Origin: Bowmanella yangjiangensis
GTDB lineage: Bacteria; Pseudomonadota; Gammaproteobacteria; Enterobacterales; Alteromonadaceae
Direction of reading: 5' to 3'
Assembly: GCF_017255015.1 (NCBI RefSeq)
Contig: NZ_JAFKCS010000005.1
Span: forward strand, 58,849-122,848
Length of the DNA stretch: 64,000 nucleotides
The notes under the pieces are model-generated. The model saw only the letters and a program-made list of their open reading frames with translations, had not been told where the DNA came from and made no database searches. The translations under genes and the position numbers were made by a program. This document shows, piece after piece, positions 27,344 to 35,603 of the stretch (position 1 is its first letter; every line of letters starts with the position of its first letter).

Positions 27344-27422
27344 CTTCGTGTTCTTCGTGACCTTCGTGGTAAATAAATACTTAAACTACCTATATCACCA
27401 CGAAGAACAGAAGGACACGAAG
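27344..27422. repeat. Imperfect inverted repeat of the CTTCGTG/CACGAAG type
   Basis: The left arm 27344-27370 contains CTTCGTG three times, and the right arm 27397-27422 contains the complement CACGAAG twice plus a variant. Together they form a long imperfect stem around an AT-rich loop of 26 bases. It lies 22 bases beyond the stop codon of the aldehyde dehydrogenase gene on the minus strand, so it can act as the 3' hairpin of that operon. Similar CACGAAG repeats occur between genes in many bacteria (general knowledge), so this may be one copy of a dispersed family. Confidence 0.65.
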
Positions 27423-27443
27423 AGAGCGCTTTACTAGCACCAA

Positions 27444-28898
27444 TCAGTCGAAGTCGAGCTGCATACACATGACTTTGGTCTGGCTCATTTCCCGAACCGC
27501 AAATTTCACCCCTTCGCGTCCCAGGCTGCCGCGTTTGGCGCCGCCAAAGGGCATAGCATCGAGGCGATAGTCGGTGGAATCGTTAACCATCACACCGGCC
27601 ACGTCCAGTTCCCGACTCACCTTCATGGCGGTATTCAGGTTACTGGTAAATACTGCACCGTGAATAGAGAACTCCGCACTATTTGCCTGGGCCAGGGCGT
27701 CATCCAAATCATCAAAGGCAAACAGGCTGACTACCGGGCCAAAGGCTTCCTGACAGACCAGCCGATCGCTGTCTTTGAGGTTGTCCAGGGCGGTGGGATA
27801 GTAGCAGGCACCTTCGCGCTTGCCACCTACCAGCAAATTAGCGCCGTTGGCGACTGCTTGTTCAACCCATTGTTCAATACGCATGGCTTCACGTTCGTTG
27901 ATCATGGGGCCAATATCGGTGTCATCCAAAAGCTGGCTGCCCACTTTCAACCTGGCGGTTTGTTCGATAAAGGCCTGCTTAAAGGCGCTGTACAGGCTGC
28001 GTTGAATGTAAATTCGCTGCACCCCGATACAATTTTGCCCTACCGCCCAGTAGGCGCCAGACACGCAAGCGGCCACAGCTTTTGGCAGATTGCAGTCGTC
28101 CATCACCAGTACCGGGCTGTTAGCCCCCAGTTCCATGGCCAGCTTTTTTATCCCGGCGTTTTTGGCGATGATTTCTCCCGAGGCTTCGCCGCCGGTGTAA
28201 GTTACCATCGCCACATCCTTATGGCTTACCAGCGCCTGAGCGAACTCCCGGGCATAACCGGTCAGCACATTCACCTGGCCTGGTGGCAGGCCGCTTTCGA
28301 GCAGGGCTTGCACCAGCATCAAAGCCGATAAAGGCGCTTGCTGCGAGGGCTTCAGCACCACCGCATTGCCAGCGGCCAGGGCCGGTCCCAATTTGTGCGC
28401 GGCCAGGTTTAGCGGGTCATTAAAAGGGGTAATCGCGGCGATCACCCCCAGCGGCACCTGTTCGTAGTAACCGATGCGCTCTTCACCCCCGGCAAAACTG
28501 TCGAAACGCAGGGTTTCGCCGCACAATCGGGTTGCTTCCTCGGCCGACAGGTTTAGCGTATTGATACAGCGCCTTACTTCCTTACGCGCGGCCTGAATGG
28601 GCTTGCCGGTTTCCAGCGCGATAGTGCGGGCAAAATCTTCTAGCCGCTGCTGAACCAGATTGGCCGCACCTTTTAACCAGGCGGCGCGCTCAGCGCTGGG
28701 TAAAAAACGATGTTTCTCAAACGCCTGTCTGGCGTTTTTCACCGCTTGCAATACATGGCGGTCATCGGCGCAGGAGACTTCACTTACCACTTCATTATTA
28801 AAGGGATTGTGGATCTGCATGCTGGCGCCACTGGCCAGCCACTGACCATTGATCAGCAAGCTGGCCGCTGCATTTGGATACAAAATGGCGGCCTGCAT
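27444..28898 (-). CDS. NAD-dependent aldehyde dehydrogenase
   Basis: A 484-residue aldehyde dehydrogenase. The catalytic cysteine is in AVGQNCIGVQR, the general base Glu in AMELGANSP, and the cofactor-site lysine in VVLKPSQQAP. The GQNCIGVQR form and PFNDPLNLAAHKLGPALAAGN resemble phosphonoacetaldehyde and glyceraldehyde-type dehydrogenases, but specificity cannot be assigned. Its ATG (28898) follows the stop of the TPP-enzyme gene after one base and AGGA lies upstream. The natural reading is that it oxidises the aldehyde released by the TPP enzyme. Confidence 0.88.
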   Translation of the reverse strand: MQAAILYPNAAASLLINGQWLASGASMQIHNPFNNEVVSEVSCADDRHVLQAVKNARQAFEKHRFLPSAERAAWLKGAANLVQQRLEDFARTIALETGKPIQAARKEVRRCINTLNLSAEEATRLCGETLRFDSFAGGEERIGYYEQVPLGVIAAITPFNDPLNLAAHKLGPALAAGNAVVLKPSQQAPLSALMLVQALLESGLPPGQVNVLTGYAREFAQALVSHKDVAMVTYTGGEASGEIIAKNAGIKKLAMELGANSPVLVMDDCNLPKAVAACVSGAYWAVGQNCIGVQRIYIQRSLYSAFKQAFIEQTARLKVGSQLLDDTDIGPMINEREAMRIEQWVEQAVANGANLLVGGKREGACYYPTALDNLKDSDRLVCQEAFGPVVSLFAFDDLDDALAQANSAEFSIHGAVFTSNLNTAMKVSRELDVAGVMVNDSTDYRLDAMPFGGAKRGSLGREGVKFAVREMSQTKVMCMQLDFD

Positions 28899-28899
28899 A

Positions 28900-30525
28900 T
28901 CAGGGTTTGTCCTTACGCAGCACCAGGCTGTCATACTCGCGGGAGTTTAAAATCGCCTCGACAATCACCGGCCCTTGCATGGCAAAGGCTTTCTCCAGTG
29001 TCTGTGCGTACTCCTGCTTATCGTAAGCCTTCAGTACAGGTACGCCGAAGATGTTGTCGCCGCCAATAGTGCCGCGCTCACGAATCGGGGTGCCGTAAAT
29101 AGGGTTGTGCTTTTTCTCCTGCTTGATACGAATCAGCGCCAGGTCATTGTCTGTGAAAAGCACATACACGATATTCAGTTTTTCCCTGACGGCCACAGCG
29201 AGTTCACCGGCCGTCATCAAGAAACCGCCGTCACCCACCACCGAACAGACTGGCGTATCGGGTTTACACAGCTTGGCGGCAATAGCCGAAGGAATAGCAA
29301 AGCCCATGGCCGACCAGCCGTTGGTCATAATTTGCAGGCCAGGTTTAGGAGTTGGCCACTTTTGCCCAATCAGGTGAATATGGGCACCTACATCACAGGT
29401 CATAATGCCTTGTTGTGGGAACTTGTCGCGCAAAATATCCAGCGCAGCACAAGGACCGAAGGCGTCATTATTGGGAGACATGCGGGCAAACATCTCGGCC
29501 TTACGCTCTGCCAGCGCATCTAAATCCCAGTTCTTAGCAGCGCAGTCACTGGCCAGCAGGTATTCCACAGAATGCTTGATATTGCCGAGCACATCACAGG
29601 CTAAGGTATATTTGCTGGTATCCAGATCGGTGGCAGCGATATCCAGGCTGACCAGCGGTGCATTAGGGATCCAGTCTTCGTAGTTAAATTCCACTTCGTC
29701 ATAGCCGATGCTGACCACCAAATCGGCCTGCTGATGGGTTTGCCCTACCACATCGCTCAAGGCATGGAACAACACGCCGGCATAGTTAGGATGCGACTCG
29801 GCCAGCATGCCTTTGGCCATGGGGTTTAACACCACTGGCACCTGGAATTTTTCGGCCAGGGCGATAACCTGCTCCTGCACGCCGCTGGTAATAGCACGCA
29901 TACCCAGCGCAATCACGGGTTTATCGGCCTGCACAAACAATTCGCGCATTTTGTCCAGCAGCACCTGGGCGGCGGGCTCGGCAATTTTCACTGGAATCGG
30001 CATGGCACTTTCTGCCACCGCTGGCAGGGCACTCATCCCCACGGGCAGGCCGATATGTACCGGGCCTGGCACGCCGGAAGTGGCTACATGGGCGGCATCA
30101 AAGATGATTTCGCGCACACGCTCGGCTTCCAGACGGGTGGTTTTCTTGGTGATAGGGGCAAACAGCGCCTGATGGTCAATAGCCATCTGCACGATGCGGC
30201 CACGCTTGGCTGCGGGCATTTCGTCGGTCAGGGCAATCATTGGCGAGCGATCCAGATAGGCACTGCCCACGCCGGTGGCCAGGTTAGTGGCGCCAGGGCC
30301 AAAGGTGCCGAAACACACGCCGGGCACACCGGTAATACGGCCACAAACGTCAGCCATAAAGGCCGCGCCACCTTCATGGGTAGCGAGAACAAATTCGATG
30401 CCGTCTGTGGTGCGCAGGGCTTCCATGTAATCCACCCAGCCGCCGCTGGGTACGCCGAACACATGTTTGACGCCCAGCTCCTTGAGCGCATCGACGACCT
30501 GTTGAGCTACGGTTTTATTAGTCAT
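28900..30525 (-). CDS. TPP-dependent decarboxylase of the acetolactate synthase superfamily
   Basis: A 541-residue TPP enzyme. The activating glutamate is in LATHEGGAAFMAD, and the TPP/Mg motif runs from VVGDGGFLMTAGELAV to DNDLALIRIKQ. The superfamily contains acetolactate synthase, benzoylformate decarboxylase, sulfopyruvate decarboxylase and oxalyl-CoA decarboxylase. Absence of an ilvN-type small subunit and the immediate coupling to an aldehyde dehydrogenase favour a catabolic 2-oxoacid decarboxylase. The substrate is unknown. It lies in a five-gene run (FAH, VOC, hydrolase, TPP enzyme, aldehyde dehydrogenase), all on the minus strand with small gaps. Confidence 0.85.
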   Translation of the reverse strand: MTNKTVAQQVVDALKELGVKHVFGVPSGGWVDYMEALRTTDGIEFVLATHEGGAAFMADVCGRITGVPGVCFGTFGPGATNLATGVGSAYLDRSPMIALTDEMPAAKRGRIVQMAIDHQALFAPITKKTTRLEAERVREIIFDAAHVATSGVPGPVHIGLPVGMSALPAVAESAMPIPVKIAEPAAQVLLDKMRELFVQADKPVIALGMRAITSGVQEQVIALAEKFQVPVVLNPMAKGMLAESHPNYAGVLFHALSDVVGQTHQQADLVVSIGYDEVEFNYEDWIPNAPLVSLDIAATDLDTSKYTLACDVLGNIKHSVEYLLASDCAAKNWDLDALAERKAEMFARMSPNNDAFGPCAALDILRDKFPQQGIMTCDVGAHIHLIGQKWPTPKPGLQIMTNGWSAMGFAIPSAIAAKLCKPDTPVCSVVGDGGFLMTAGELAVAVREKLNIVYVLFTDNDLALIRIKQEKKHNPIYGTPIRERGTIGGDNIFGVPVLKAYDKQEYAQTLEKAFAMQGPVIVEAILNSREYDSLVLRKDKP

Positions 30526-30548
30526 GATAGGGTACCCGTTAAATCTGA

Positions 30549-31370
30549 TTATGGATGAATGTAACCCGCACTGTTGCTATGTGCGGCGGCGCAGGGCGCA
30601 AGCCCGGCCATCTGCAGAAAGCTCAGCAGGCTGTCGTTGAATTCCACCGGCTTTTCAAAAAAGGCCGAATGACCGCAGGCGTCAAATTCCACGATAAAGG
30701 AACCGTCCACCTGCTCCTGCACCAGGCGAATCGCCTCAATGGGGAACAAAATATCGTCCTGACCGGCCAGAAACATCACGGTAAAACCAAGCTTACCCAA
30801 GGTGGCCGGATCCACTTTTGTGGCGGCATATTCACCGCTTAGATTGCTGCGGTCGGTGCGGTTAAAGCTGTTGAACTGGCGGTATAACAGACACTGCTCG
30901 GGGTTTGCCTGGCGAAACGCCTCGCCCAGCACCCGTTGCAATTGGTCCAGGTGGGCGGTGTCGGCCCGCGCCTTGTCCATAATGGCCGCGACTTCAGCAC
31001 TTTCCTGTAAGCCATGCAGGGAGTCGGCAATTACCAACCCGGCAACTCGCTCAGGATATTGGCTGGCAAACTGAATGGCGGTGCCGCCGCCCATGGACTG
31101 ACCCACCAGTGCGACTTTGGGCAGTTGCAAGTGATCAAGCAAAGCCAGCAGGTCGCTGACAAAACCGCTACGCCCCAGGCCTGCCTGGTCGGTGGAATTG
31201 CCAAAACCACGATGGTCAAAGGTGATCACCTGATAGGCTTTAGCGAGCACGGCCACCTGTTTGTACCAACTGGCATGATTGCCGCCCAAACCATGGGCCA
31301 GTACCACCGGCTCGCCCTGGCCATGCACTTCGTAATAAAAGCTGTCTTGGTTAATTTGTATAAAGGGCAT
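30549..31370 (-). CDS. Alpha/beta hydrolase
   Basis: A 273-residue cytoplasmic hydrolase with the complete triad: nucleophile in VGQSMGGGT, Asp in AGQDDILFP and His in ACGHSAFFEKP. Also visible are the oxyanion motif HGLGGNHASW and the FDHRGFGNS strand. These fit the meta-cleavage-product hydrolase and lactonase (MhpC/PcaD-like) group. GGGAGA precedes its ATG. Between a VOC dioxygenase-like gene and a TPP decarboxylase gene, a role in opening a ring-cleavage product or lactone is reasonable, but other esters are possible. Confidence 0.85.
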   Translation of the reverse strand: MPFIQINQDSFYYEVHGQGEPVVLAHGLGGNHASWYKQVAVLAKAYQVITFDHRGFGNSTDQAGLGRSGFVSDLLALLDHLQLPKVALVGQSMGGGTAIQFASQYPERVAGLVIADSLHGLQESAEVAAIMDKARADTAHLDQLQRVLGEAFRQANPEQCLLYRQFNSFNRTDRSNLSGEYAATKVDPATLGKLGFTVMFLAGQDDILFPIEAIRLVQEQVDGSFIVEFDACGHSAFFEKPVEFNDSLLSFLQMAGLAPCAAAHSNSAGYIHP

Positions 31371-31382
31371 CAGGATTCTCCC

Positions 31383-31919
31383 TTATTTATCATTTTTAAT
31401 AATGGCTTTGATCCGCGCTGGCGGTTCAACCACAAAGCTTTCCAAATTCCACTGATCAAAGGTGCCCATTTCGGTACCTGGCCAGACTGAAGCGGCATAG
31501 GGAGCTTGTTCGGTGATTTGCAGCATGTCGGAGTAAAATTCTACGTTGTTGCCATCCGGGTCTTTAAACACGATAAAGGTATTGTCGCCGGGGCCATGGC
31601 GACCGATGCCGCGGTCAATTTCAATTCCGCGCGCCAGCAACATCTTGGTGATCTGTTTGATGTCTTCGATACTGTCGACGTGATAGGAGAAGTGCTCGAT
31701 ACGTGACTGGGCCGGGTCCTGCTTGCCTAGTTGATCAGCAGGCAACTGCAATAAGGCCAGATCATGATGGTCCTGACCGGCACGTAAAAACACCATGCGA
31801 TCGTCTATCCAGTCAGACACGGTCAGACCGACCACCTCCTGATAAAACTGCACCGAACGTTGTATGTCCTGCACTTTGAGCACCAGATGGCCCAGTTTAG
31901 TTGGCTTGGGTTGGTACAT
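31383..31919 (-). CDS. VOC-family protein, extradiol dioxygenase-like
   Basis: A 178-residue single-module VOC protein. Likely metal ligands are His in KLGHLVLKV, His in IEHFSYHVDS and Glu in GNNVEFYSDM, the His-His-Glu set used by extradiol dioxygenases and some glyoxalases. FKDPDGNNVEF is typical of catechol 2,3-dioxygenase-like annotations. The ATG at 31919 is supported by AGGAGAG, while the upstream in-frame extension runs into the FAH gene. It sits 16 bases after FAH and 12 before the hydrolase gene. Confidence 0.85.
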   Translation of the reverse strand: MYQPKPTKLGHLVLKVQDIQRSVQFYQEVVGLTVSDWIDDRMVFLRAGQDHHDLALLQLPADQLGKQDPAQSRIEHFSYHVDSIEDIKQITKMLLARGIEIDRGIGRHGPGDNTFIVFKDPDGNNVEFYSDMLQITEQAPYAASVWPGTEMGTFDQWNLESFVVEPPARIKAIIKNDK

Positions 31920-31935
31920 GTTGCTCTCCTCTGGT

Positions 31936-32874
31936 TCAGAGCACTTCGGCTCTGACGGTATTTTTAATGCAACCCACGCCCTCGGCGCTGGCTTCCAGTA
32001 CATCGCCCGGCTTTAGATATAAGCCGATACCTTTGCCTACCCCGGCCGGGGTACCGGTCATAATCAAATCTCCTGGGCGCAGGGTCAAAATGCTGGACAG
32101 GTATTCGATTTGTTCAAATACGTTCCAAATCAGTTCGCTGGTATTGCCGTCTTGCATTTGTTTACCGTTCAAAAACAGCGACAGCTTAATCTGATGCGGG
32201 TCGGCGATAGCTTGCTTGGGTACGAAGACCGGCCCCATGGGGCAGAAGGTGTCCCAGCTTTTGCCACGAAACCAGTCGTGCTTAAAGGGGTAGTCACTAC
32301 GACGATTCAGATCCCGGGCAGAAATATCATTCACCACGGTGTAGCCTGCAATATAGTTAAGAGCATCAGCGGCTTTTACCCGGCGGGCGGCCTTACCTAT
32401 GACTACGCCCAGTTCCACTTCCCAGTCCAATTGCTGGGTTTCCGGCGGCAGAATCACATCTGTCCGGGTTGCGGTTACTGAGGTGGTGGCTTTCATAAAC
32501 ACATATGGGGAGCTATCTGGCTTGGCGGCCAGAATGGTATTCATCTCGGCTGCATGTTCATGATAATTGGAAGCGGTACCAAAAATGGTGGTGGGGCGAA
32601 AGGGCACCTGCAACTGCAAATCCTCAGCCAGTGGTGCTACCTTGCCCTGCTCGACTAACAGAATCACCTGTTCAGCCAGGTCCTGCAATTCAGCCGAGGT
32701 TTGCTCCCATTGGCAAATTGCATCGGTACTGCTGAATACCCAGCGTGGTTTGCTGTGCTGCGCTGGGTGAACGGATTCAAAACAGCTCTCCAGGTCGAAA
32801 AACTTGCCTTGGATCTGCATAGCCGTGCGTTCATGACCTTGCGTCTGGTAAGTAGCTAATGCGAATGTTGTCAT
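31936..32874 (-). CDS. Fumarylacetoacetate hydrolase (FAH) superfamily enzyme
   Basis: A 312-residue FAH-domain protein. The metal-binding acidic set is seen in QQLDWEVELGVVIGK and the catalytic region in GYTVVNDISARDLNRRS, with TGTPAGVGKG near the C-terminus. Members hydrolyse carbon-carbon bonds of acylpyruvates or decarboxylate and hydrate ring-cleavage products. With a GST-like gene nearby, an isomerase-plus-hydrolase pair as in the gentisate or homogentisate routes is conceivable. The first ATG (32874) is chosen because AGAG precedes it. The gene opens the minus-strand enzyme run. Confidence 0.87.
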   Translation of the reverse strand: MTTFALATYQTQGHERTAMQIQGKFFDLESCFESVHPAQHSKPRWVFSSTDAICQWEQTSAELQDLAEQVILLVEQGKVAPLAEDLQLQVPFRPTTIFGTASNYHEHAAEMNTILAAKPDSSPYVFMKATTSVTATRTDVILPPETQQLDWEVELGVVIGKAARRVKAADALNYIAGYTVVNDISARDLNRRSDYPFKHDWFRGKSWDTFCPMGPVFVPKQAIADPHQIKLSLFLNGKQMQDGNTSELIWNVFEQIEYLSSILTLRPGDLIMTGTPAGVGKGIGLYLKPGDVLEASAEGVGCIKNTVRAEVL

Positions 32875-32894
32875 ACAGAATTCTCTTATTTTGT

Positions 32895-32945
32895 GCCCCG
32901 CTGGGGCTTAACTCTTGTAATTCATCAAACCCACTTTGCGGGTCT
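32895..32945 (-). terminator. Two small hairpins between TauE/SafE and FAH genes
   Basis: On the minus strand the sequence first forms ACCCGC-AAA-GTGGGT followed by TTT (about 32929-32944), then GCCCC-AGC-GGGGC (32895-32907). The first may attenuate read-through from the permease gene. The second lies in the FAH leader. No GTATAC site is present in this 156-base gap, so the FAH operon may depend on transcription from the operator-bearing promoter upstream of the permease. Confidence 0.4.
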
Positions 32946-33030
32946 TACCGATGAAATTCGACTAATTAAATAGCTGCCTGATATATCTAAAATTGAATAT
33001 CAATAAGCTCTGTTATCTGTTTTTACTTAT

Positions 33031-33855
33031 TTAAGCCAGTAAGGTGCGGTACAGCATGCGCCCCGCGACCAACAGCAGGAAAAAGCCGAACAGCATGCTG
33101 AGCCTACGTTTATCCAAGCGATGGGCGAGCTTTGCGCCTAAGGGAGCCATTACCACAGTGACAGGTGCGATCAGTGCCACACCGATCAGATTGATATAAC
33201 CCAGGCTGCCTGGTGGCAGGCGCGCATCCCCCCAGCCTGAGTAGGCAAAACCAAAAGCACCAGGCAAGCTGATCAATAATCCAAACAGCGCAGCTGTACC
33301 CACCGCGCGGTGGATGGGCTGATTCATCAGGGTTAGCACCGGCACGCTCAGGGTGCCGCCGCCTATACCCATCATGCTCGACAAGCCGCCTATGGCCAGT
33401 GGGGGAAAAGGTGCTGCCAGCCCACGTGGCACATCTCGGCTGAGGGTCAGATTGTCCAGTGGCAATAGCATTTTTAGGGCGACCAGTAGTGCCACCACGC
33501 CAAACACCGCGGATAGAACCTGGCTATCCACAAAGGCTGCGCCGATGGCGCCTAAAAGTGAGCCCATCAGCACCGCCGGGCCCCAGACTTTTACCAGACC
33601 CAAGTCCACAGCCCCTTTGGCGTGATGTGCCCGGGTGGATGAAATCGAGGTAAAGATAATGCAGGTCAGCGACGTGGCAACGGCCACATGCATACGAATA
33701 GCCGGCTCTATACCGTACAAACCCAAGGCCGTGTCCAGCACTGGCACTATCACAATGCCGCCACCTACTCCCAGCAAACCAGCCAGCAGACCGGCGACGA
33801 TTCCTGTGGCCAGCATCATGGCGGCCAATGGAAAAACAGCGTCGATTAACTCCAT
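33031..33855 (-). CDS. TauE/SafE-family membrane permease
   Basis: A 274-residue permease with about eight helices. Two inverted copies of the family motif are seen: LAGLLGVGGGIVIVPVL near the N-terminus and LSSMMGIGGGTLSVPVLTLMN in the second half. The family transports sulfite, sulfoacetate or other organic anions. It diverges from the nitroreductase gene across a region with two GTATAC operators. Together with the permease at 24.1 kb it gives the cluster two carriers of this type. Confidence 0.88.
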   Translation of the reverse strand: MELIDAVFPLAAMMLATGIVAGLLAGLLGVGGGIVIVPVLDTALGLYGIEPAIRMHVAVATSLTCIIFTSISSTRAHHAKGAVDLGLVKVWGPAVLMGSLLGAIGAAFVDSQVLSAVFGVVALLVALKMLLPLDNLTLSRDVPRGLAAPFPPLAIGGLSSMMGIGGGTLSVPVLTLMNQPIHRAVGTAALFGLLISLPGAFGFAYSGWGDARLPPGSLGYINLIGVALIAPVTVVMAPLGAKLAHRLDKRRLSMLFGFFLLLVAGRMLYRTLLA

Positions 33856-33877
33856 AGTCTCAGATCTCTAAACCTAT

Positions 33878-33912
33878 CTAGGTATACTTTGATAATGTTA
33901 TTGTATACATTA
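33878..33912. promoter_or_regulatory. Two GTATAC operators in the permease/nitroreductase divergent region
   Basis: GTATAC cores lie at 33882-33887 (AGGTATACTTT) and 33903-33908 (TTATTGTATACATTA). Centre-to-centre spacing is 21 bases, two helical turns, so two dimers could bind one face of the DNA. The second site matches the site before the NadX-like gene over TTATTGTATACAT. The pair can control both the TauE/SafE gene (and possibly the FAH operon behind it) and the nitroreductase gene. Confidence 0.72.
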
Positions 33913-33977
33913 AATCTAGATTGCATTCAGATCTAGTGTTTTTTTAACTCAACCATGTCTATTGGGAGGACGCCAAG

Positions 33978-34649
33978 ATGAATTCACCGGCTATTAGTCA
34001 TGCACAACAGCAGGCTATTGATATGGCACAGGCCGCCGCCACCAAGCTTCGAGAGGAATTTGAACCCTTAAGCCCGAAGATGCTGAACCAGATTCTGTGT
34101 GAAGCACGTAGCCATAACGGTTGGCTGGATAAACCTGTTGCCGGGCAAACCCTCAGGCAGCTTTACGAGATTGTGAAAATGGGCTCCACCAGTATGAACA
34201 GTTGCCCGGCCCGCTTCGTGTTTATACAAAGTGAACAGGCCAAGCAAAAGCTCAAAGCCTGCCTGGCCCCACTCAATGTCAACAAGGTTCTGAGCGCACC
34301 TGTTACCGTGATCGTTGCCCATGATCTGGCGTTTTACGAGAAGATGGACAAGCTGTTTGCCCACAACCCCGGTGCTCGTCAGATGATGGCCGACAATGCC
34401 AAGGCTGCTGAAATCACGGCTTTTAGAAATGGCACCCTACAAGGCGCTTACCTGATGATTGCGGCGCGCGCCCTGGGTTTGGATGTAGGCCCAATGTCGG
34501 GTTTTAATAATCAGGCCTGTGATGAGGCTTTCTTTGCCGGTACCCGTATCCGCAGTAACTTTTTGTGCTGCCTGGGTTACGGCGATACCACAAAACTGTT
34601 TCAGCGCCTGCCGCGTTTGGATTTTGATGAAGCCTGCCAGATTAGCTAG
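33978..34649 (+). CDS. Nitroreductase-family protein, RutE-like
   Basis: A 223-residue flavoprotein resembling RutE (malonic semialdehyde reductase). Characteristic pieces are LYEIVKMGSTSMNSCPARFVFI and the C-terminal GPMSGFNNQACDEAFF. RutE reduces malonic semialdehyde to 3-hydroxypropionate in uracil degradation, but no other rut gene is here. In this cluster it may reduce another small semialdehyde or quinone-like intermediate. GGGAGGA precedes the ATG. It converges with the GST gene, seven bases away. Confidence 0.85.
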   Translation: MNSPAISHAQQQAIDMAQAAATKLREEFEPLSPKMLNQILCEARSHNGWLDKPVAGQTLRQLYEIVKMGSTSMNSCPARFVFIQSEQAKQKLKACLAPLNVNKVLSAPVTVIVAHDLAFYEKMDKLFAHNPGARQMMADNAKAAEITAFRNGTLQGAYLMIAARALGLDVGPMSGFNNQACDEAFFAGTRIRSNFLCCLGYGDTTKLFQRLPRLDFDEACQIS

Positions 34650-34656
34650 AGGCTGG

Positions 34657-35448
34657 TTACTCTTTCAGGCCTTGTTGTTTCAGTAATCTGCCCAGTTGCT
34701 CCAAATCTTCGGCTTTGGGACTGGGCATCCTGTATTGTGCTGGACACATGGCCTGCTTATAGGCCGGGTGTATGCGTATGCGGGCCAGCCAGTCTTGCAC
34801 TTTTGGCTTGTCCTGCCAGATAAAATCAAACTCTAAACGACTTACCCTGTCAGCAAATGCCATCGTACTGATATCCGCCAGGGTAAAGGTTTCATCTGCC
34901 AGCCAGGTATGCTGGGTCAGCCGTTGCTCCATCAACTCCGCAATCGCAACAAGCTGTTGAATACTTGCCAGCACCGCCTGGTAATCCACACAAGTCCCCA
35001 CCAGATTACGAAAGGCGGCCGCTCGTGCTGGCTGCGGGTGCGAGGCGATCAGTGTTTCTAGCGCTTCATGGGTCATATTGGTAAAGCGCTGGCGAATCAT
35101 AAGCTGAAAAGATGCCACTCTCAGCGTGGGGTGGATTACATCATCAAAATACTTACACCACATCCGCATATTAGCCCGGGCCATAGGTTGTGAGGGGACC
35201 AAGCTGGGCACAAAAGTTTCGTCCAGATACTCATTGATGATGCTGGACTCGCGGATAACCTGGCCGTTATGCACGAGCGTCGGCACCACGCCGGCCGGAT
35301 TAAGCGCCAGGTAATCGGGATGCAGATGTTCAAAGTCCCGTAGCACCACGCGTCGGCTTTGCCAACTCAGGGCCCTTGCGGCCAAGCAGGCGCGCACCTT
35401 AAAAGACATCAACGAATCCCAATCCTGATAAAGCCAGAGCATTTTCAT
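34657..35448 (-). CDS. Glutathione S-transferase family protein
   Basis: A 263-residue GST. The N-terminal thioredoxin-like half has the motifs NPAGVVPTLVHNGQVIRESSIINEYLDE, with the cis-Pro and the Glu-Ser that hold glutathione. The helical half is longer than usual. It starts MKMLWLYQDWDSLMSFKVR, where a Ser would be the thiol-activating residue. GSTs of this kind act as maleylpyruvate or maleylacetoacetate isomerases, beta-etherases or in detoxification. Its divergent promoter with a GTATAC site ties it to the cluster. Confidence 0.85.
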   Translation of the reverse strand: MKMLWLYQDWDSLMSFKVRACLAARALSWQSRRVVLRDFEHLHPDYLALNPAGVVPTLVHNGQVIRESSIINEYLDETFVPSLVPSQPMARANMRMWCKYFDDVIHPTLRVASFQLMIRQRFTNMTHEALETLIASHPQPARAAAFRNLVGTCVDYQAVLASIQQLVAIAELMEQRLTQHTWLADETFTLADISTMAFADRVSRLEFDFIWQDKPKVQDWLARIRIHPAYKQAMCPAQYRMPSPKAEDLEQLGRLLKQQGLKE

Positions 35449-35454
35449 TACCCC

Positions 35455-35511
35455 TTATTTTGTATACATGAAAATATAAATGTATTTAAATTGATTAAAA
35501 ATATATACAAA
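35455..35511. promoter_or_regulatory. GTATAC operator(s) in the GST/TonB-receptor divergent region
   Basis: TTTTGTATACATGA, with its core at 35462-35467, is a good copy 14 bases before the GST start. A degenerate copy, ATATATACAAAT (35501-35512), lies 41 bases away, about four helical turns. The region is very AT-rich and serves both genes. Confidence 0.68.
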
Positions 35512-35603
35512 TATTTAACATTGAATTATATGTAAAAAAAGTGAGTGCAAAATAAACAACCTCAATCAACCGCACAGCAACAAGAACGAAAGAGGAGACG
35601 GGT

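Noticed and set aside
28900..30525. Acetolactate synthase (ilvB/ilvG) for branched amino acids
   Set aside because: No small regulatory subunit follows and the gene is embedded between a hydrolase and an aldehyde dehydrogenase in a catabolic operon.
30549..31370. Alpha/beta hydrolase as the missing kynurenine formamidase
   Set aside because: The GQSMGG-type hydrolase resembles the meta-cleavage hydrolase group, lies in the GntR-linked operon and is not near kynU. Bacterial KynB is a different metal-dependent fold.
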